Below, one piece after another: positions 42,507 to 54,497 of a stretch of DNA of 64,000 nucleotides (its first letter is position 1; each line of letters begins with the position of its first letter). Location of the stretch: positions 254,065,961 to 254,129,960 of the forward strand of contig OY282559.1 of NCBI GenBank assembly GCA_958295665.1, in the 5' to 3' direction. This DNA comes from Tipula vernalis (lineage: Eukaryota; Arthropoda; Insecta; Diptera; Tipulidae). A program made the translations under genes and the position numbers. The notes beneath the pieces were generated by a model. The model was not told the DNA's origin. It did not search any database and saw only the letters and a list, made by a program, of their open reading frames with translations.

Positions 42507-44674
42507 CCATCATAAAAATAGTCATATGGAATGCAAACGGTCTAGCAAAACATAAACACCAAGCACCCAGATGGTAAAGCACATGGAGGCACTGCTGTAT
42601 TGATTAAGCGAAGATTAAAACACTATGAACTTACGAAATATGAGAAAGAACATATACAATCAACGAACATCTGTCTGCAGGAGCGGTCTGGAAACTGTGT
42701 CATATCGGCAGTGTACTGCCCTCCAAAACATGCTATAAAAAAACTCTTGGATTATTTTAGCCAGCAGGGTAATAAATTTCTTGCGCGGGGTGATTACAAT
42801 GCTAAAAATACTCATTGGGGTTCCAGATTAACATCGCCGAAAGGCACACAACTTTATGATGCTACAGAGGAACAGTCCCTGGATTATTTATCTGCCGCTA
42901 ACCCAACTTACTGGCCCACGAATGACTTTTATGTAACTAAGGGCATTCCAAGTATATATGCTAAGGCTACTGATTGCTATGATCTGTCTTCTGATCAGTC
43001 ACCGGTAATAGTAACAGTGAGTACCGATGTTCTAAGGATGAAATGCCGAACCGTCTTATAAACAAGCAAACAAATTGGGATCAATATAAAATTGTCTACT
43101 TAGTATTCCTCTGATCACACCAGCTGATATTGATGCGGCGGCAGAAAATCTAAGAGATATCATGACATTATCCGCTGAAAGGGCTACACCCGGCATAAGT
43201 AGTTCTGAAAAAGTTAATAAACTGTCACATAATATACAGAAATTAAATCGAGCTATTAAGGCCCTAAGATTTGCTTTGCGGGAAGAAGAAAACCAGCGCA
43301 TAAAGAACTATTTAAGTGATCTCTTGGCAACCGAGAGGACAGATTATTCTTTGTGGAAGGCAACAAAAACTTTAAAAAGGTCAACAAATTTGAATCCACC
43401 GATTAGACTACCAAGTGATGAAGAAAAGCCAATGCTATTGCTGCTCATCTAGCAACAGAATTCGCCCAACACGAAAAAGATAATTATTTCGTGCTACCCG
43501 AGCCTGATGGTTTATCCTACAAGCCTATAAAGTATAATTGAAAGAAAGTTAAGAATACAATTAAATCTTGCATAAGCCCGAAAATGCATAAAACTAACAA
43601 CATTTGTATTCAAGGCGATCATGCGAACCGGTTATATTCCTCAAAAATCGAAGATATCTTTGATCACAATGATACATAAGCCAGGGAAAATGAAACGCAA
43701 ATCTCATCATATCGTCCAATAAGCATGCTGCCCACAATCTCAAAGCTATTTGAAAAAATATTATTAACGAAATTGAAACCAATATTAGAAGAAAGGCGCG
43801 TTATTCCAGACCATCAATTTGGGTTCCGAAACCAACATGGTACTATAGAGCAAGTACACAGAATTGTAAACGCAATCAAAATCACCATCGAGGAAAAGAA
43901 ATATTGTTCTGCTGCCTTTTTGGATATCACACAAGCTTTTGATAAAGCTTTTACCGAAGAAATTTTACTCAGTTTTGGGAAACTATCTTCTTCAAAGGCA
44001 ATACATGGTCAAACAAAACAGCGCAACTCACTTGCTTAAATGATATTAATGCAGATGTCCCGCAATGCAGGGTTCTAGGATCAATAATATACTTGTTTTA
44101 CACAGCTGATATACCTGTAACCAACAAAGTATTAATATCGACATTTGCCGATGACACGGCCATCCTGGTGTCTCACACTAATCCTGAAATTGCCTCAAAT
44201 GAATTATAGAATCATTTAAGCAAAGTCGCGGACTTTCTGAAGGCATGGCGAATAAAAGTGAACGAAAACAAATCAAATCACGTCACATTCACGCTGAACA
44301 AACGCACCTGCCCAAAAGTGAAATTAAACGATAAAAATATTCTCGCAACAAACGAAGGTAAAATACTTAGGTTTGCACCTGGGTAGAAGATTAACGTGGA
44401 AAAATCATAATACAACAGCATAGTACAAAGCGATAATCGAACCCATATGGACATATGGTATTCAGTTATGGGGATCCACCAGCGCTTCAAACAGAGAACT
44501 CCTGCAACGAACCCAAGCGAAAATACTTCGCAGTATTACCAATGCTCCGTGTACATTCGAAATAGTAATATATATGGCGACCCTGGGATTAAAACCGTTA
44601 AAGAAACAATTAAAGAATCCACTTCGAAATATTACTCAAAACTAGAAGCACATCCCAACGAATTGGCCAGGTAG
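42503..44674 (+). pseudogene. LINE ORF2 (endonuclease and reverse transcriptase), broken
   Basis: Opens with IIKIVIWNANGLAKH, the endonuclease N-terminus, followed by a deletion. It then continues (42600–43061) with VISAVYCPPKHAIK and GDYNAKNTHWGSRLTSPKG, the endonuclease catalytic block. RT blocks: ISMLPTISKLFEKILLTKL and DHQFGFRNQHGTIEQVHR (43720–43850), AFLDITQAFDKAF (first aspartate), then TFADDTAILVSH near 44141–44176 with the FADD catalytic box. RT-distal IWTYGIQLWGSTSASNREL lies at about 44445–44500. At least six frame breaks. Confidence 0.85.
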
Positions 44675-44930
44675 ATACTAAAACAGCCGCGATTTAGGCG
44701 ACTGAGAAGAACAAATCCACTCGGACTGATGAACCTGTGAACCTGTAAATTTAATTCGATATATACCTATAAGTATAATTTAAATTAATTAAATTGTGAG
44801 CACAATAAGTATTAACATTGGCTAAGACTTAAAATATGTAATAATTTTAGCGATTTGATTACTTCTTGTGAGTTTCTTATGTAGAAAGATTCAAGAATAA
44901 AGCCATTGGCAACCTTTAAAAGAAAAAAGT

Positions 44931-45550
44931 ACTATTTGAGCAGTATCGAGTCAAATGATTTGTTTTGTCAAGTTTCTTATCCATTTAAATCCAAACGGTT
45001 GATTGTCTTGGGATATACTGGCTTGCTTATTTGTGACGAAATTTTCTCTACACTTCGGTTTCCAGACTGAGGCAAGGTAACCACTGCTTGACATAAATTC
45101 ATGTAATTTTTCTTTTCGATTCACAAAATAATTTCTTCCATTTGGTCCTAGTTTCCTTGTTCCTTTAGTTTGGTTTTAAGGATGAAACTTAATTCCAAAC
45201 ATATTTTGATTTAACGGTCATGTCTAAAATATGCAAACAATATAAAACATGCAAAATAATTATTGCATATTTCATTTTGAAAATATCAAATGCGTACTCT
45301 AAATTTAGTAATAAGTACTTATCTCCAGAGATTTATGGGATTACTCCAGATTCGAAATTTTGTTCGAAATGTTTCGACATTACCATTGAGTTACCGAGGT
45401 CAGATGCCATTATTGAAATTTTAGAGAATTTCGAGTTTTTTTTGATTATTTGAAGGCTTTTTGATGATATTCCAACACAAACCAATTCTACAGATTACCA
45501 TACATATATTATTAGACAGATGACAAGTACAAACAGTCCGGTTAGTTAAA
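44931..45550. other. AT-rich non-coding stretch
   Basis: A plus-strand frame at 45220–45453 (SPEIYGITPDSKFCSKC) is protein-like in composition but unidentified. Nothing else supported. Confidence 0.35.
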
Positions 45551-46065
45551 ATGGATCGCTACACGAGTGAACAACGTGCTTTCATTATTAAAACGTATAT
45601 TAAATATGGTGAAAGTTATTCAGAAGTTAGAAGAAAATTTCTTTTAAAATACGCTAGAGAAAATGTTCCGACAAACAGTGCTATTAAACTTGTCATTGAT
45701 AATTTTGAGTTCAGTTCAAGATCACCGAAGCAAAATTTATTATCGTAGTGGTCGTTCAAGTGAAAGTATTGCAGCTGTTAGAACAAATGTTGCTGAAGAG
45801 GCAACAGTGAATTGGCCACCAAGATCATGTGAAATAACGCCATTGGATTTCTTCTTATGGGGTTTCTGAAGCGTAAAGTTTATGCGGATAATACTCAAAC
45901 TTTTTAACACCTCAAAGACGACATCACGAGCAAATATCACTAATTGAACCATCATTATGCGAAAAAGTTATTCAAAATTTTCGTAATAGATTGGCAGCCT
46001 GCCGAGCTAGTAATGAAGGTCACTTGAACGACATTCTTCGACGTAACCGGAACCAATGTAGTTTA
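45551..46065 (+). pseudogene. Mariner-like transposase with large internal deletion
   Basis: ATG at 45551 opens MDRYTSEQRAFIIKTYIKYG, the DUF4817-type helix-turn-helix found at the N-terminus of a mariner-like family. It is joined, after a frame change, to the C-terminal catalytic end: NWPPRSCEITPLDFFLWGF (third catalytic aspartate), KRKVYADNTQT, NFRNRLAACRASNEGHLND. The middle of the DDE domain is gone. The last codons lie only 6 bp from the Helitron 5' end at 46071, so the Helitron appears to have landed in or beside this relic. Confidence 0.8.
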
Positions 46066-46070
46066 ATCTA

Positions 46071-49000
46071 TCTATATATATAAAAATGAATGTTTGTCTG
46101 TATGTCCTTTATAGAATCGTAAACTATGCATTTGATCATGTGATGATCTTTAGCAAAGTTGTTGTGCATGAGCCCACGAAGGTTTCTGAGTTGGTACGAC
46201 CAATTTTCGACAGATGGCGCCACTGTCATTCCAATAAATTTCTTATATTGCCGTGACAGTTCATGCTGATTTGAATTGAAACGAAAACAGGGAACGAATG
46301 ATGGCGTTTCGAGTTGTGGGTGACATAAGAATTTATGTAAATTGTGAAATTCATGTCCGGCTCACATTGAACAGACAGTATTGTGCATATTTTTATATTT
46401 GGGAGCGTTTTTCGAATAGTTTTGTGCATTTCATTGTGAGTAAAATTAATAATTTAGATAAATAATTCAATCGAATTGAATTTTCGTAGTTTCCGTGAGC
46501 TGATTTTATTCATTCTCTACAGTGAATTCACGAAGATCATCGAATGTGTATGTGAAGGATCTGACTGCTGATTGACGTTCCGAACGCATTTGATGTGCAT
46601 TTTTTTTTTCGGATATCATCGTGAGTGGAATTAAAATCGATTTCAACAATTCTCGAATGCTGATTTTTTTCACTTCAAATTTCGCTCAGCGAATTGGTGA
46701 TCACCGTCAATATTAACATTTCCATCCGTGTGTGAACAGCCGGTTCAATTGGATTGGATACATTGTGACATTCGGATTGCTGATTGACATCTAATAATAA
46801 ATTCAAACGAATTTTTCACGTCGTTCCCGTACAATTATGTCTCCAAAGCGACAAGCAATTGGCCGATCTACACCTCAAGCACGGAAGAAAAGAGCATTAC
46901 GAGCCTCAGAATCAGACGAGCAACGAGCATTAAGGCTTGAAAATCTTCGAGTATATGCCGCTGAAACCCGTTCGTCTGAATCATCTGAACAACGAGAAGT
47001 AAGGTTAGAAACTGATCGAATACGTGCTACTCAGGCCCGTTCGCCTGAGACAACTAAACAACGGGAAAGAAGGCTGCAACGAAATTCGAATAAGCACCGC
47101 TCGATCAAGACGAACACTGTACGCTGATTTAAATCTTGGTGCATTCCATTATGACAGTAATAATGATTACAGTCTTCATCCAAGTGTCGTCATTGGAAAA
47201 ATGGATAAAATTTGCATGTATTGTAGCGCCCTCAAATTTAAGAACGAAATGCCAGGAATGTGCTGCGCCAATGGAAAAGTTAAACTGCCAGAATTACATC
47301 CACCACCCGAACCACTATCAACGTTGCTATAAGGTGTTACTCGTGAGTCGAAGCATTTCTTGGAAAACATCCGTAAATACAATTCATGTTTTCAAATGAC
47401 ATCGTTCGGTGCAACGAACATCGTGCGCGAAAATTACATGCCAACATTCAGAGTCCAAGGGCAAATTTATCATCGTGCCCGATCGCTTCTACCATTGCCG
47501 GATGCAGATCACAAGTTGCTTCAAATTTATTTCATGGCAAACAGTGATGAACAAATTGAACAACGATGTCATTATAATGCGGGCACTAGACGAGAAATCG
47601 TGGCTGCGTTACAAGCCCTTTTCGATAAAGACAATGAATTAGTTCAGTTGTTTAAAACCGCCATTCAACGAATGCCAGCCGATGATTAGACAGTTGTAAT
47701 TCGAGCAGACAAAAGACCCGTTGGCCAACACGAAAGACAATTCAATGCACCAACAATCGATGAAGTGGCGATCGTGATAGTTGGCGAAGAATTCGAATCG
47801 CGCGACATAATTCTTCATCGCAGAAGCGGTGACGTTCAGCGAGTCTCCGATTCTCATCACTCATACGACGGATTGCATTATCCGATTCTGTTTTGGAGAG
47901 CAGAATATGGATATCATTTCAACATCAAAATGAGAAATCCACAAACAAACGAGGAAACGAATAAGAAAGTCAGTGCCATGAATTATTATTCGTATCGATT
48001 GATGATTCATCAAGACGCTGAGAACCACATTCTGCAATGTCGACAATTGTTCCATTAATACATCGTCGACATGTACGCGAAGATTGAAACCGAACGACTC
48101 CTATATATTCGATTGAATCAACCGTACATTCGCGCATATGGTCGTCCAGATTTGTTCATCACATTTACATGCAATCCAACATGGGATGAAATTAAAGAAC
48201 TTCTGTTAGCTGGACAATCATCTTCGGACCGCCATGACATTACCGCAATCGTATTTAAACAAAAATTGAAATCTTTCATGGATTTTATTATCAAGCATCA
48301 CGTTTTTGGAGAGACACGCTGCTGGATGTATTCCATTGAATGGCAGAAAAGAGGATTGCCATGCACATATTTTGGTTTGGTTAACCAACAAAATTACGCC
48401 AGATCAAATTGACCAAATCATCTCAGCAGAAATACCAGATAAGGACATTGATCCAGACTTATTCGACGTCGTTACCAAAAATATGATTCATGGTCCATGT
48501 GGCGCATTCAACAACAATTCACCATGCATGTCTGATGGGAAATGCACGAAACGATACCGAAGAAACTTGGTTTCTGATACCATCACTGGCAATGACGGAT
48601 ACCCACTGTATTGTCGACGATCAGTTGAGGATGGCGGCAAATCCATCGTTCTGAAAGCACGAAACGTTGATGTCGAAGTCGATAATCGTTGGGTTGTGCC
48701 ATATTCACCGTTGCTCTCAAAGACCTTCAAAGCACACATTAATGTTGAGTATTGCAATTCAGTGAAGTCGATCAAATACATTTGCAAATATGTCAACAAA
48801 GGAAGCGACATGGCAGTCTTCGGAGTAGGGAATGTGGCCGCACCGCTCGATGAAATCAACCAATACCAACTTGGACGCTACATTAGCAGCAATGAAGCAG
48901 TATGGCGCATCTTATCATTTCCAATCCATGAACGACATCCAACAGTAGTACACTTGGCGGTGCATCTCGAGAATGGACAGCGCGTGTACTTCACAGCAGA

Positions 49001-51263
49001 TAATGTACGTGCAAGAGCATTGGTTCCACCGGCAACAACTTTAACTGCATTTTACTCATTGTGCCAAGATGATATTTTTGCAAAGACTCTGCTTTATTCT
49101 GAGGTACAGAAATTCTACACATGGAATGCATCGGCTAAAAAGTTTCAACGTCGCAAACATAGTAAATCAGTTGAAGGACATCCCAATTTGTATTCCAGTG
49201 ACGCATTGAGTCGTCTGTACACTGTTCACCCGAACAATACAGAATGCTTCTATCTGCGATTGCTGTTAATCAATGTACGTGAACCGACATCTTTCCAAGA
49301 TTTAAGAACAGTGAACGGTCAGCTGTGCGCCACTTATCGCCAAGCTTGCCAGGAACTAAATCTTCTTGAGAATGATGCACATTGGGACACTGCACTCGCT
49401 GATGCATCGAATACTGCTCGACCACAGCAAATACGCACGTTATTTGCCATAATATTGACAGCCTGCTTCCCATCTAATCCAAAAGATCTTTGGGGAAAAT
49501 ACAAGGACTACATGAGCTAGAAGATATTCTACATCGTTTGCGCGCTGCGAATCAAAATCCGGACATTGAATTCACACCAAACGTGTATAATGAGGCATTG
49601 ATTTTGATTGAAGACATATGTTTGGCATTCGCTAACAAGGCACTGGTGCAACTGGGAATGCCTACTCCGAACCGACCAGCGAACGACCTTTTCGATCGTG
49701 ATTTGCAACGAGAAACACACTTTGATTCTGACGAACTGGGGACATTTGTTCAGACAAATCTTCCGCAGTTGGTTCCAGAACAACGCATTGCGTATGGCAG
49801 AATTATGCGTGCACTCACAGAACAAAGCGGTGGACTATTTTTCATAGATGCGCCCGGTGGTACAGGCAAGACTTTTCTTCTTTCACTCATTTTGGCAACC
49901 ATACGATCACAAAATAATATTGCACTGGCCATTGCATCATCCGGAATTGCGGCAACTCTTTTGGATGGTGGCCGAACAGCGCATTCAGCATTGAAACTGC
50001 CGTTGCATTTACAAAACACTGAGGCACCAACATGCAACATCAGCAAAAACTCTGGAATGGGCAAAGTACTCCAAACGTGTCAAATTATCATATGGGACGA
50101 ATGTATAATGTCTCACAAGAAAGCATTGGAAGCGCTTGATCGTACACAGCGAGATTTGAGAGGAAACGCACGGATCTTCGGTGGCGCACTCATTTTATTG
50201 TCTGGTGATTTTCGACAAACACTGCCGGTTATACCACGTTCAATACCCGCTGATGAACTTAATGCTTGCCTCAAATCATCAATTTTATGGCGTCATTTAC
50301 AGAAATTGACTATGAAAACCAACATGCGTGTACAACTACGATGGGATGCATCGGCTGGAAATTTTGCAAAACAATTAATGGATATGGAAAATGGGCGAAT
50401 GCAAATTGATGAATCTACGCAATGTATCACCTTGCCAGCAAACTTCTGTAAGATCACAGAAAGTATGGATGAATTAGTGCAAAAAGTTTTCCGAAACATT
50501 GCACAGAACTACAAAAATCATCAGTGGCTCAGTACGCGTGCTATATTAGCGGTCAAAAACATCGATGTCAATACCATCAACTTCACTATTCAGAATGGAA
50601 TACCCGGCGAAACGACAACATACACATAAGTCCATCGATACTGTGGTGAATCAAGACGAAGTTGACAACTATCCAACTGAATTCTTGAATTCGCTTGATT
50701 TGCCAGGCCACCGCACGTTCTTACATTAAAAATTGGCGTACCCATCATTCTTCTTCGAAACATAAATCCACCACGACTTTGCAACGGAACCAGACTCTCA
50801 GTCAAGAAAATGATGAACAATGTTATCGAGGCAACAATTTTGACTGGAAAATTCAAAGGTGAAGACGTACTGTTGCCACGTATCCCAATGATCCCGACAG
50901 ATATGCCATTCGAATTCAAACGTTTGCAGTACCCGGTGCGACTCGCTTTCGCAATAACTATCAACAAAGCACAAGGACAATCGTTGCAAGTGTGTGGATT
51001 AAATTTGGAGAATCCATGATTCTCACATGGGCAGCTCTATGCGGCTTGCTCACGCGTCGGAAAACCTTCTGATTGATTCGTTTACGCACCAGATGGAAAA
51101 ACAAGAAATATTGTGTATCCCACAGCACTTCAATAAACATCGAATTGAAACGAAACGCTGCAATGTCACAATTTTTTCGAAATTAATTTTTTTCATCGAA
51201 CGTGATCTTTCCTTCAAATTTATTTTGGTTGGTAGCGTAGCAACGCGCGCAGGATACAGCTAG
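46071..51263 (+). mobile_element. Full-length decayed Helitron
   Basis: The 5' terminus TCTATATATATAAAAATGAA (46071) is typical of animal Helitrons. The 3' terminus has a short hairpin (GCGTAGCAACGC, about 51235–51246) followed by CAGGATACAGCTAG ending at 51263. The element sits between A (46070) and T (51264), the required A–T target, without duplication. The 5.2-kb interior encodes one RepHel protein with several frameshifts and stops. Confidence 0.95.
46837..51134 (+). pseudogene. Helitron RepHel (HUH nuclease plus PIF1-type helicase)
   Basis: ATG at 46837 starts a basic N-terminus with repeated SEQRxxRL units. A Cys-rich zinc region is at about 47210–47285 (CMYCSALKFKNEMPGMCC). The conserved block RPVGQHERQFNAPTIDEVAI is at about 47718. 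Rep motifs: GRPDLFITFTCNPTWDE (48139–48190), the HUH pair in CHAHILVWL (about 48357–48380), and the tyrosine motif YICKYVNKGSDMA (48777–48812). Helicase: GGTGKT Walker A at 49857–49874, IIWDE Walker B at about 50088, LLSGDFRQTLPVIPR, then INKAQGQSLQ. Breaks: frame changes near 47085, 48355, 49495 and 50625–50725, and stops near 47330, 47687, 48056, 51009 and 51070. Confidence 0.93.
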
Positions 51264-51537
51264 TTTCTAATAAAAATAAATAATGATTTCACACAATTTA
51301 TGTCTTTTATTAATTTAAAAAGATACCTCAAATTTGAACGCCCTTTAATTAGCTGTGCTTAAGACAATTCGATTAAGAATTTAATAGGGTAGAAAAGGAA
51401 AATTGTGCCCATACCATAAATCTAAAAAAAAGCTTTTTCATAGATTTGTCTTAAACATATAAATATCATATAAACATATAAATCAACTAAATAACGCAAA
51501 AACTCTCACCTTTAATTCAAACTATATGGGTGCGATG

Positions 51538-51904
51538 AAGAATTCAGCAGCTGTGCAGTTTAAGCAGCACAAAAAAAAATCGAAAAGTAGACGGAATAAA
51601 AAAAATGTTTGCTGAATTTTTATACGACCGGCAGCCTGACTGCAAGTTGGTAAGACATTTGTAATTTAACTACCTTTATAATTTCCCTTGATTACGAATA
51701 ATTCAGAGAAATCGTGTTTTTTATTTTATTTCACCAACAATAAAGTATAAAATAGATTTTAAAAAAACCAACATTTATAGTTGTTGCATCCGCTTTAATG
51801 TGGCTGAGTAAACTGCGCAGCCTAACGACGGAATGCGTAGCTTTGGCTGCCAATCTTATTTTTTGTCTGAGTTGCTGCATAAACTGCGCAGCGGCTGAAT
51901 TCTT
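51538..51904. repeat. 367-bp MITE-like inverted repeat
   Basis: AAGAATTCAGCAGCTGTGCA, then GTTTAAGCAGCA (51538–51569) is matched by a reverse complement at 51873–51904 with three mismatches over 32 bp. Inner motifs AAACTGCGCAGC recur near 51809 and 51880. No coding and no clear target duplication. Confidence 0.65.
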
Positions 51905-51994
51905 GACCGCACGGTATGTATCTAGGCAATGTGTAACACTTATAATGTATGAAGTAAGTACGTGTAGGAGTGTATAAGCATGTGTACATCTCCA

Positions 51995-52830
51995 TGTGAA
52001 CTCGATATGTATGATGGAAATGGGATTCGGATTATTTGGATTTCTTGACTGATTTTGATGAAATTTGACAAGTGTAATGAAAATGGGATTTAAAGATGAT
52101 TTTTAGATGAAGTTCTGGAATTTGACCAATTATGAATATGATGAAAATTGGCTTTTTGTAAGGTTTTGATGAAATTTAACACGTTCGATGGAAATGGGTT
52201 TCTAAAATGATTTTTCGATGTAGCTCACGGCTAAAAAGGTTTGTAGCGACTCATTCGCTAACACAATTCAATCATACAATCCAATTATTCAGAATGCAAT
52301 TGAAACAGTCAGAATATTCATCACTCGTTCATCGCCACAATCCGTGCATTCACATTCACACACATTGACATGAACGCACTTTCTACTCCCACGCTTTTCT
52401 ACATGAACGCACCTTGTTCACCCACAACGAAACACACTTCATTCTTTTGTCAGGCAGTCGATTTGTTTGGTAGTAAAAAAAAAGAAAAATTTTTATTTTT
52501 TGGGTTCTCGTGATAACATATTGATTGCTGGTGAAAATAATATTAACGTGATCATAACCTCTGTAAGATAATAATAATAATATTAATGATAATAATAATA
52601 ATAAATATGAACCGCAAAATATATTGAAAAAACTACAAAGTGTTCGTGTTTTATTATAAATATACAAGTGGCGTACACGGACGCGGTACGAAAAACTACA
52701 GGTTCTTAGATGAAATTCTAGAAAATAGGTCCATTTAGGATGAAACTTGGCTATTTCTAAGCCGATTTCGATAAAATCTAGCCAGTGCGATGGAAATGGG
52801 ATTCTTTAAAGAGTTTTCGATGAAGTTTAA
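51995..52830 (+). repeat. Diverged tandem repeat built on GATGGAAATGGGATT
   Basis: Several imperfect units of about 85–100 bp carry GATGGAAATGGGATT, GATGAAATTTGACAAGTG and TTTTCGATGAAGTT motifs, at 52012–52225 and again at 52701–52830. A solo LTR splits the array. Confidence 0.65.
52242..52700. mobile_element. Solo LTR, 459 bp, with GGTT target duplication
   Basis: Starts TGTAGCGACTC and ends AAAAACTACA, so has TG/CA termini. GGTT lies just before (52238–52241) and just after (52701–52704). No internal region follows, and the flanking tandem repeat continues on both sides. This fits excision by LTR–LTR recombination. The parent family is not present in the window. Confidence 0.75.
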
Positions 52831-53090
52831 TAATTAAAAAAAAATTAAATTATTTAACAACCGCAGGAGTATTTTTTTTATGTATAAACTATCATTCTGT
52901 GAAGTCCGTGATTTTACCAATACTTTTGGCCCGGTTAACGTGAAATAATTATTTTTAATTCGATTCAAAATCGATTTCGGCGTTAATAAACGTTGTACTA
53001 TATAACGTTGAAAATCATCTCGTATATTTTATTTGTCGAGATATTTTTCTTGTTGTTCAATATCGATTGTCCTTGTCCTTAAATAACTAT
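52831..53090. other. AT-rich non-coding stretch
   Basis: Nothing recognised. Confidence 0.3.
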
Positions 53091-53094
53091 GCCA

Positions 53095-53280
53095 TCCATT
53101 TTTCTTTTAATTTATTTCGAGATTTATTTTAAGTAAATCTGGCTCTATTTTAATATTACAGATCCATTTGACGTGGTTCATTAACCTTTCTTCAAAAGAC
53201 CGTCCTGTTTGGCTTATATGTTAATTTATGTTAATTTATACACAACTGTGTCCAAACTGGAGTTCTTCTTGGTTTTAACT
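53095..53280 (-). pseudogene. Penelope-type GIY-YIG endonuclease relic
   Basis: On the minus strand: VVYKLT, two stops, then in a shifted frame ISQTGRSFEERLMNHVKWIC. This resembles the GIY-YIG domain of Penelope-like elements (pattern VYKLTC…YIGQTGR.F..R..EH). The arginine of the TGR..ER part is kept. No RT remains nearby. It is a short, diverged fragment. Confidence 0.55.
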
Positions 53281-54195
53281 ACGGCTTCCGATTATGGCAC
53301 CGAAATAAGTGGAACTTTATGTAAATCTCTAACATCAACTATTCAGGGTTACGCAAATTTAAATCACTAAAAATCTTTGAAGTTTCAAAATATATCTAAT
53401 AACCACGCATATTAAAGGTAAATAATCTAACAGTAAATAATATATATATTATAGTGCTGCCTTTTAAGTTTTTGAATAATTGTCACTTCAGGGAAATTAA
53501 TATTTATAAATATGTATACTGTTTCTGAATTTGTTGTAATGTTACAAAGTCACACTATCTGGTTATGGTTACACAAATATCGGATTTCTTCAAATTGTGA
53601 TTCTTTTGGATTTAAGGTTATTAACAAAATATGTAGTTATGTACATAGAGAAATACTTAAATATCGAGCAAAATACCTACACCGAAAATGAGTTTGGTAA
53701 TTCATATTGTATGTAGTATAAACTCGACACAGGCATACACAATATCAAAACATGTTTACTTCACCTTTAATTCATTACCGGTTTGCAATATACTGCTAAC
53801 TTCAATGACGTACTCAAATTTCCGTTATATTTTTTGGATAAGCTGTTAAAAAATAATTTGGTTAATCCATTTCATCGATTACCCGTGTAGTTCAATGACA
53901 AAGTAATTTTTGTCACAATATTAATTTTAACAATTTATGACTGTTTTATAATTTTATCAAGAATTCGTCAGATTCTATAGATATAATAGATTCAATGATA
54001 GGCATTTTATTTTAGGAGCGCTAAAAAATTTGTTTACCCAAGTAATTGTATGTGATAATGAATTCTTGTGCAAATAATTAACCGCGATTTTAAAAGAAAA
54101 CTTTGCGATTATGTATTACCTAAGTATTGTACAAGTATGCATCCTAAAAATGTTTTGATCCATAACCGAAAAAAATTTTAGTATTGAAATCTTAC
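53281..54195. other. AT-rich end of the predicted sulfite oxidase intron 2
   Basis: No gene or repeat structure recognised. Confidence 0.35.
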
Positions 54196-54497
54196 CTAAA
54201 TAGTAATAAGTCCCACCGATAAGAACGACAGCACTTAATATTTTTATACCAACAATATAATTTGGATTAGAATTCGTTTGATATTCTCTCTCTGAATTGT
54301 TATGATACGATTTATGTTGTTGTTCAAATGAATTCACAAGATGAGAATAAGCAAAACATGACGTTATCTTAATATTCACACTACTGTGTCTATAAATAAA
54401 AAATAAGAATTGGTTGCTAAAAAGTTAAACCATACAAACTTAATTCAACTTATATTCACCTTAATGGCATCGAACGAGACCGTATAATTCGTAACAT
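54196..54497 (-). CDS. shop: Sulfite oxidase, exons 1–2 (mitochondrial presequence and membrane anchor)
   Basis: Exon 1 (54497–54460) starts ATG and encodes MLRIIRSRSMPLR, a basic, amphipathic mitochondrial presequence, ending at a GTGAAT donor. After a 70-bp intron, exon 2 (54389–54196) continues with a Ser/Asn/Gln-rich stretch and the hydrophobic segment IVGIKILSAVVLIGGTYYYL, ending at GTAAGA. Exon 2 ends with one base of a codon, which is what exon 3 at 28529 requires; the junction reads Leu-Asp-Lys. The joined CDS is 1755 nt (584 residues), close to known sulfite oxidases. This assignment is an inference from phase, order, strand and targeting logic; transcript data would settle it. Confidence 0.7.

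Larger units (their letters stand above)
41470..44930 (+). mobile_element. Jockey-like LINE, decayed and internally deleted
   Basis: ORF1 and ORF2 remnants occur in the order expected of Jockey-clade non-LTR elements: PRE_C2HC-type domain, zinc knuckles, endonuclease, RT, and the RT-distal region. A 3' non-coding tail ends at about 44930 in AATAAAGCC…AAAGAAAAAAG. No LTRs. The 5' start is not defined and may be truncated. Many stops and frameshifts. Confidence 0.85.
28530..54195 (-). other. shop: Predicted 25.7-kb transposon-filled intron 2 of sulfite oxidase
   Basis: The donor GTAAGA at 54195 and the acceptor TTCTAG ending at 28530 have matching phase. Everything between is transposon-derived or anonymous AT-rich DNA. 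At least ten elements lie within it, on both strands. The other introns of this gene are 65–76 bp. Confidence 0.65.
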
